Shown here piece by piece: positions 4,830-5,383 of a DNA stretch of 5,383 bases. Position 1 is the stretch's first letter; each line of letters begins with the position of its first letter. The translations under genes and the position numbers were made by a program. The notes beneath the pieces were generated by a model. It was not told where the DNA came from. It ran no database searches and saw nothing but the letters and a program-made list of their open reading frames with translations. The stretch comes from Bacillota bacterium (GTDB taxonomy: Bacteria; Bacillota; Clostridia; Lachnospirales; Lachnospiraceae). The stretch spans positions 1 through 5,383 of the forward strand of contig JAEZXP010000217.1 in NCBI GenBank assembly GCA_023419655.1, given 5' to 3'.

Positions 4830-5383
4830 TTATTGCGTAATATCCATATACTTTTGTTTTGCTTTATCCATAATATCAGTATATCCTTTTGCAAAATCTT
4901 TATCTAAAAACCGCCCGTATATTTCTGATTTTTTAGTTAATGGAATCTTGCCAAAAATAACACCACAGATTGCGAATAATCCTTCTTCTTCATTATTCAG
5001 GAACAGTAAATACTCCTCTCCATTTGCCATATTCATATAGCCATTTACCGTATACGTCTTGTTTGATACCGCGTCCTTAAAAGAATGCTCCATAATAACA
5101 ATCCTTTGATTCGGCTGTATCTTCGGGTTATTATCGCTGTTTTTAAATACTTCTGTTATTTCAAACCCGGATTTTGTATAGCCCCCTACTACGATATTAT
5201 TAATTTTAGACCTGAAAATATTGGTTCCTGCCACATCAACCTTTTTTCCCTTTATAATGATTGGAGAGCTGTCATCTAATTCTTCTAAAGAATGAAAGCC
5301 GTCTGTTTTTGCATCCAGCAGAACAACATCTTTATGTGCTCCTTTATTTCCGAAAATTAATATCGAACCAATGCATAATATGG
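4830..5383 (-). CDS. Uncharacterised protein, probably exported or membrane-anchored (5' end outside window)
   Basis: The frame is open from the window edge to the TAA at 4830, giving at least 183 residues; the true start lies beyond 5383. A GTG at 5232-5234 could begin a shorter 134-residue form, but the coding pattern continues upstream and no good ribosome binding site precedes it. The first visible residues (ILCIGSILIFGNK) form a hydrophobic run like the end of a signal peptide or N-terminal anchor, and the rest is hydrophilic. Visible patterns are SLEELDDSSPIIIKGK, a beta-rich middle with FEITEVFKN, MANGEEYLLFLNNEEEG, and a Lys-rich C-terminal helix (KGYTDIMDKAKQKYMDIT). The 'SLEEL..., V.EV.K, GEEYLLFL' order resembles a group of Firmicute extracytoplasmic proteins of unknown function that I know only loosely. 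There are no catalytic motifs and no Cys in the visible part after the hydrophobic run. It may be co-transcribed with ppa, 55 nt downstream. Confidence 0.75.
   Translation of the reverse strand, partial: ILCIGSILIFGNKGAHKDVVLLDAKTDGFHSLEELDDSSPIIIKGKKVDVAGTNIFRSKINNIVVGGYTKSGFEITEVFKNSDNNPKIQPNQRIVIMEHSFKDAVSNKTYTVNGYMNMANGEEYLLFLNNEEEGLFAICGVIFGKIPLTKKSEIYGRFLDKDFAKGYTDIMDKAKQKYMDITQ

Noticed and set aside
4412..4907. Two open frames on the plus strand opposite ppa
   Set aside because: They are antisense to a gene with all catalytic residues conserved, and neither has a ribosome binding site or a recognisable domain.

Overview
The window is AT-rich DNA in which all nine genes lie on the minus strand, so transcription runs from high to low coordinates. 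Every start has a strong AAGGAGG-type ribosome binding site or a close variant. The rpsF-ssb-rpsR order, the zinc-ribbon (Cys-containing) form of S18, and the sequence style of the SSB tail, the GntR regulator and the ABC proteins point to a Firmicute. A clostridial genome of the Lachnospiraceae type is most likely; this is inference from remembered family patterns, not from a search.

Right end (about 4244-5383): the C-terminal part of an uncharacterised protein, probably membrane-anchored or exported, whose start lies beyond the window. It is followed after a 55-nt gap by a complete family I inorganic pyrophosphatase (ppa) with all expected catalytic residues. A clear intrinsic terminator (4169-4209) closes this unit.

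Centre (about 1939-4090): a self-contained three-gene transporter operon. It has a consensus-like promoter (4062-4090), a near-perfect 11-bp inverted repeat just downstream of the -10 that looks like an operator (4033-4060), a short YtrA-type GntR repressor with a TTG start, an ABC ATPase whose start overlaps the repressor's end, a six-helix ABC-2-type permease 10 nt further on, and a strong hairpin terminator (1939-1979). The layout suggests an autoregulated export or envelope-stress module in which the repressor controls its own operon. The substrate cannot be read from sequence.

Left-centre (1279-1877): a single gene for a small protein with two membrane helices, resembling the STM3941 family, under its own good SigA-type promoter.

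Left end (1-1150): the ribosomal and replication operon rpsF (S6) - ssb - rpsR (S18), with rpsR cut by the window edge. S6 and S18 bind next to each other in the 30S subunit, and SSB is the replication single-strand DNA binding protein. A potential hairpin between rpsF and ssb covers part of the ssb ribosome binding site.

I found no tRNA, rRNA, CRISPR array, insertion sequence or phage-like gene. Most of the window is ordinary core genome. The points most worth a second look are the GntR operator, the non-canonical ATPase motifs, the ssb-site hairpin, the SSB tail with a residue after the terminal Phe, and the uncharacterised exported protein.
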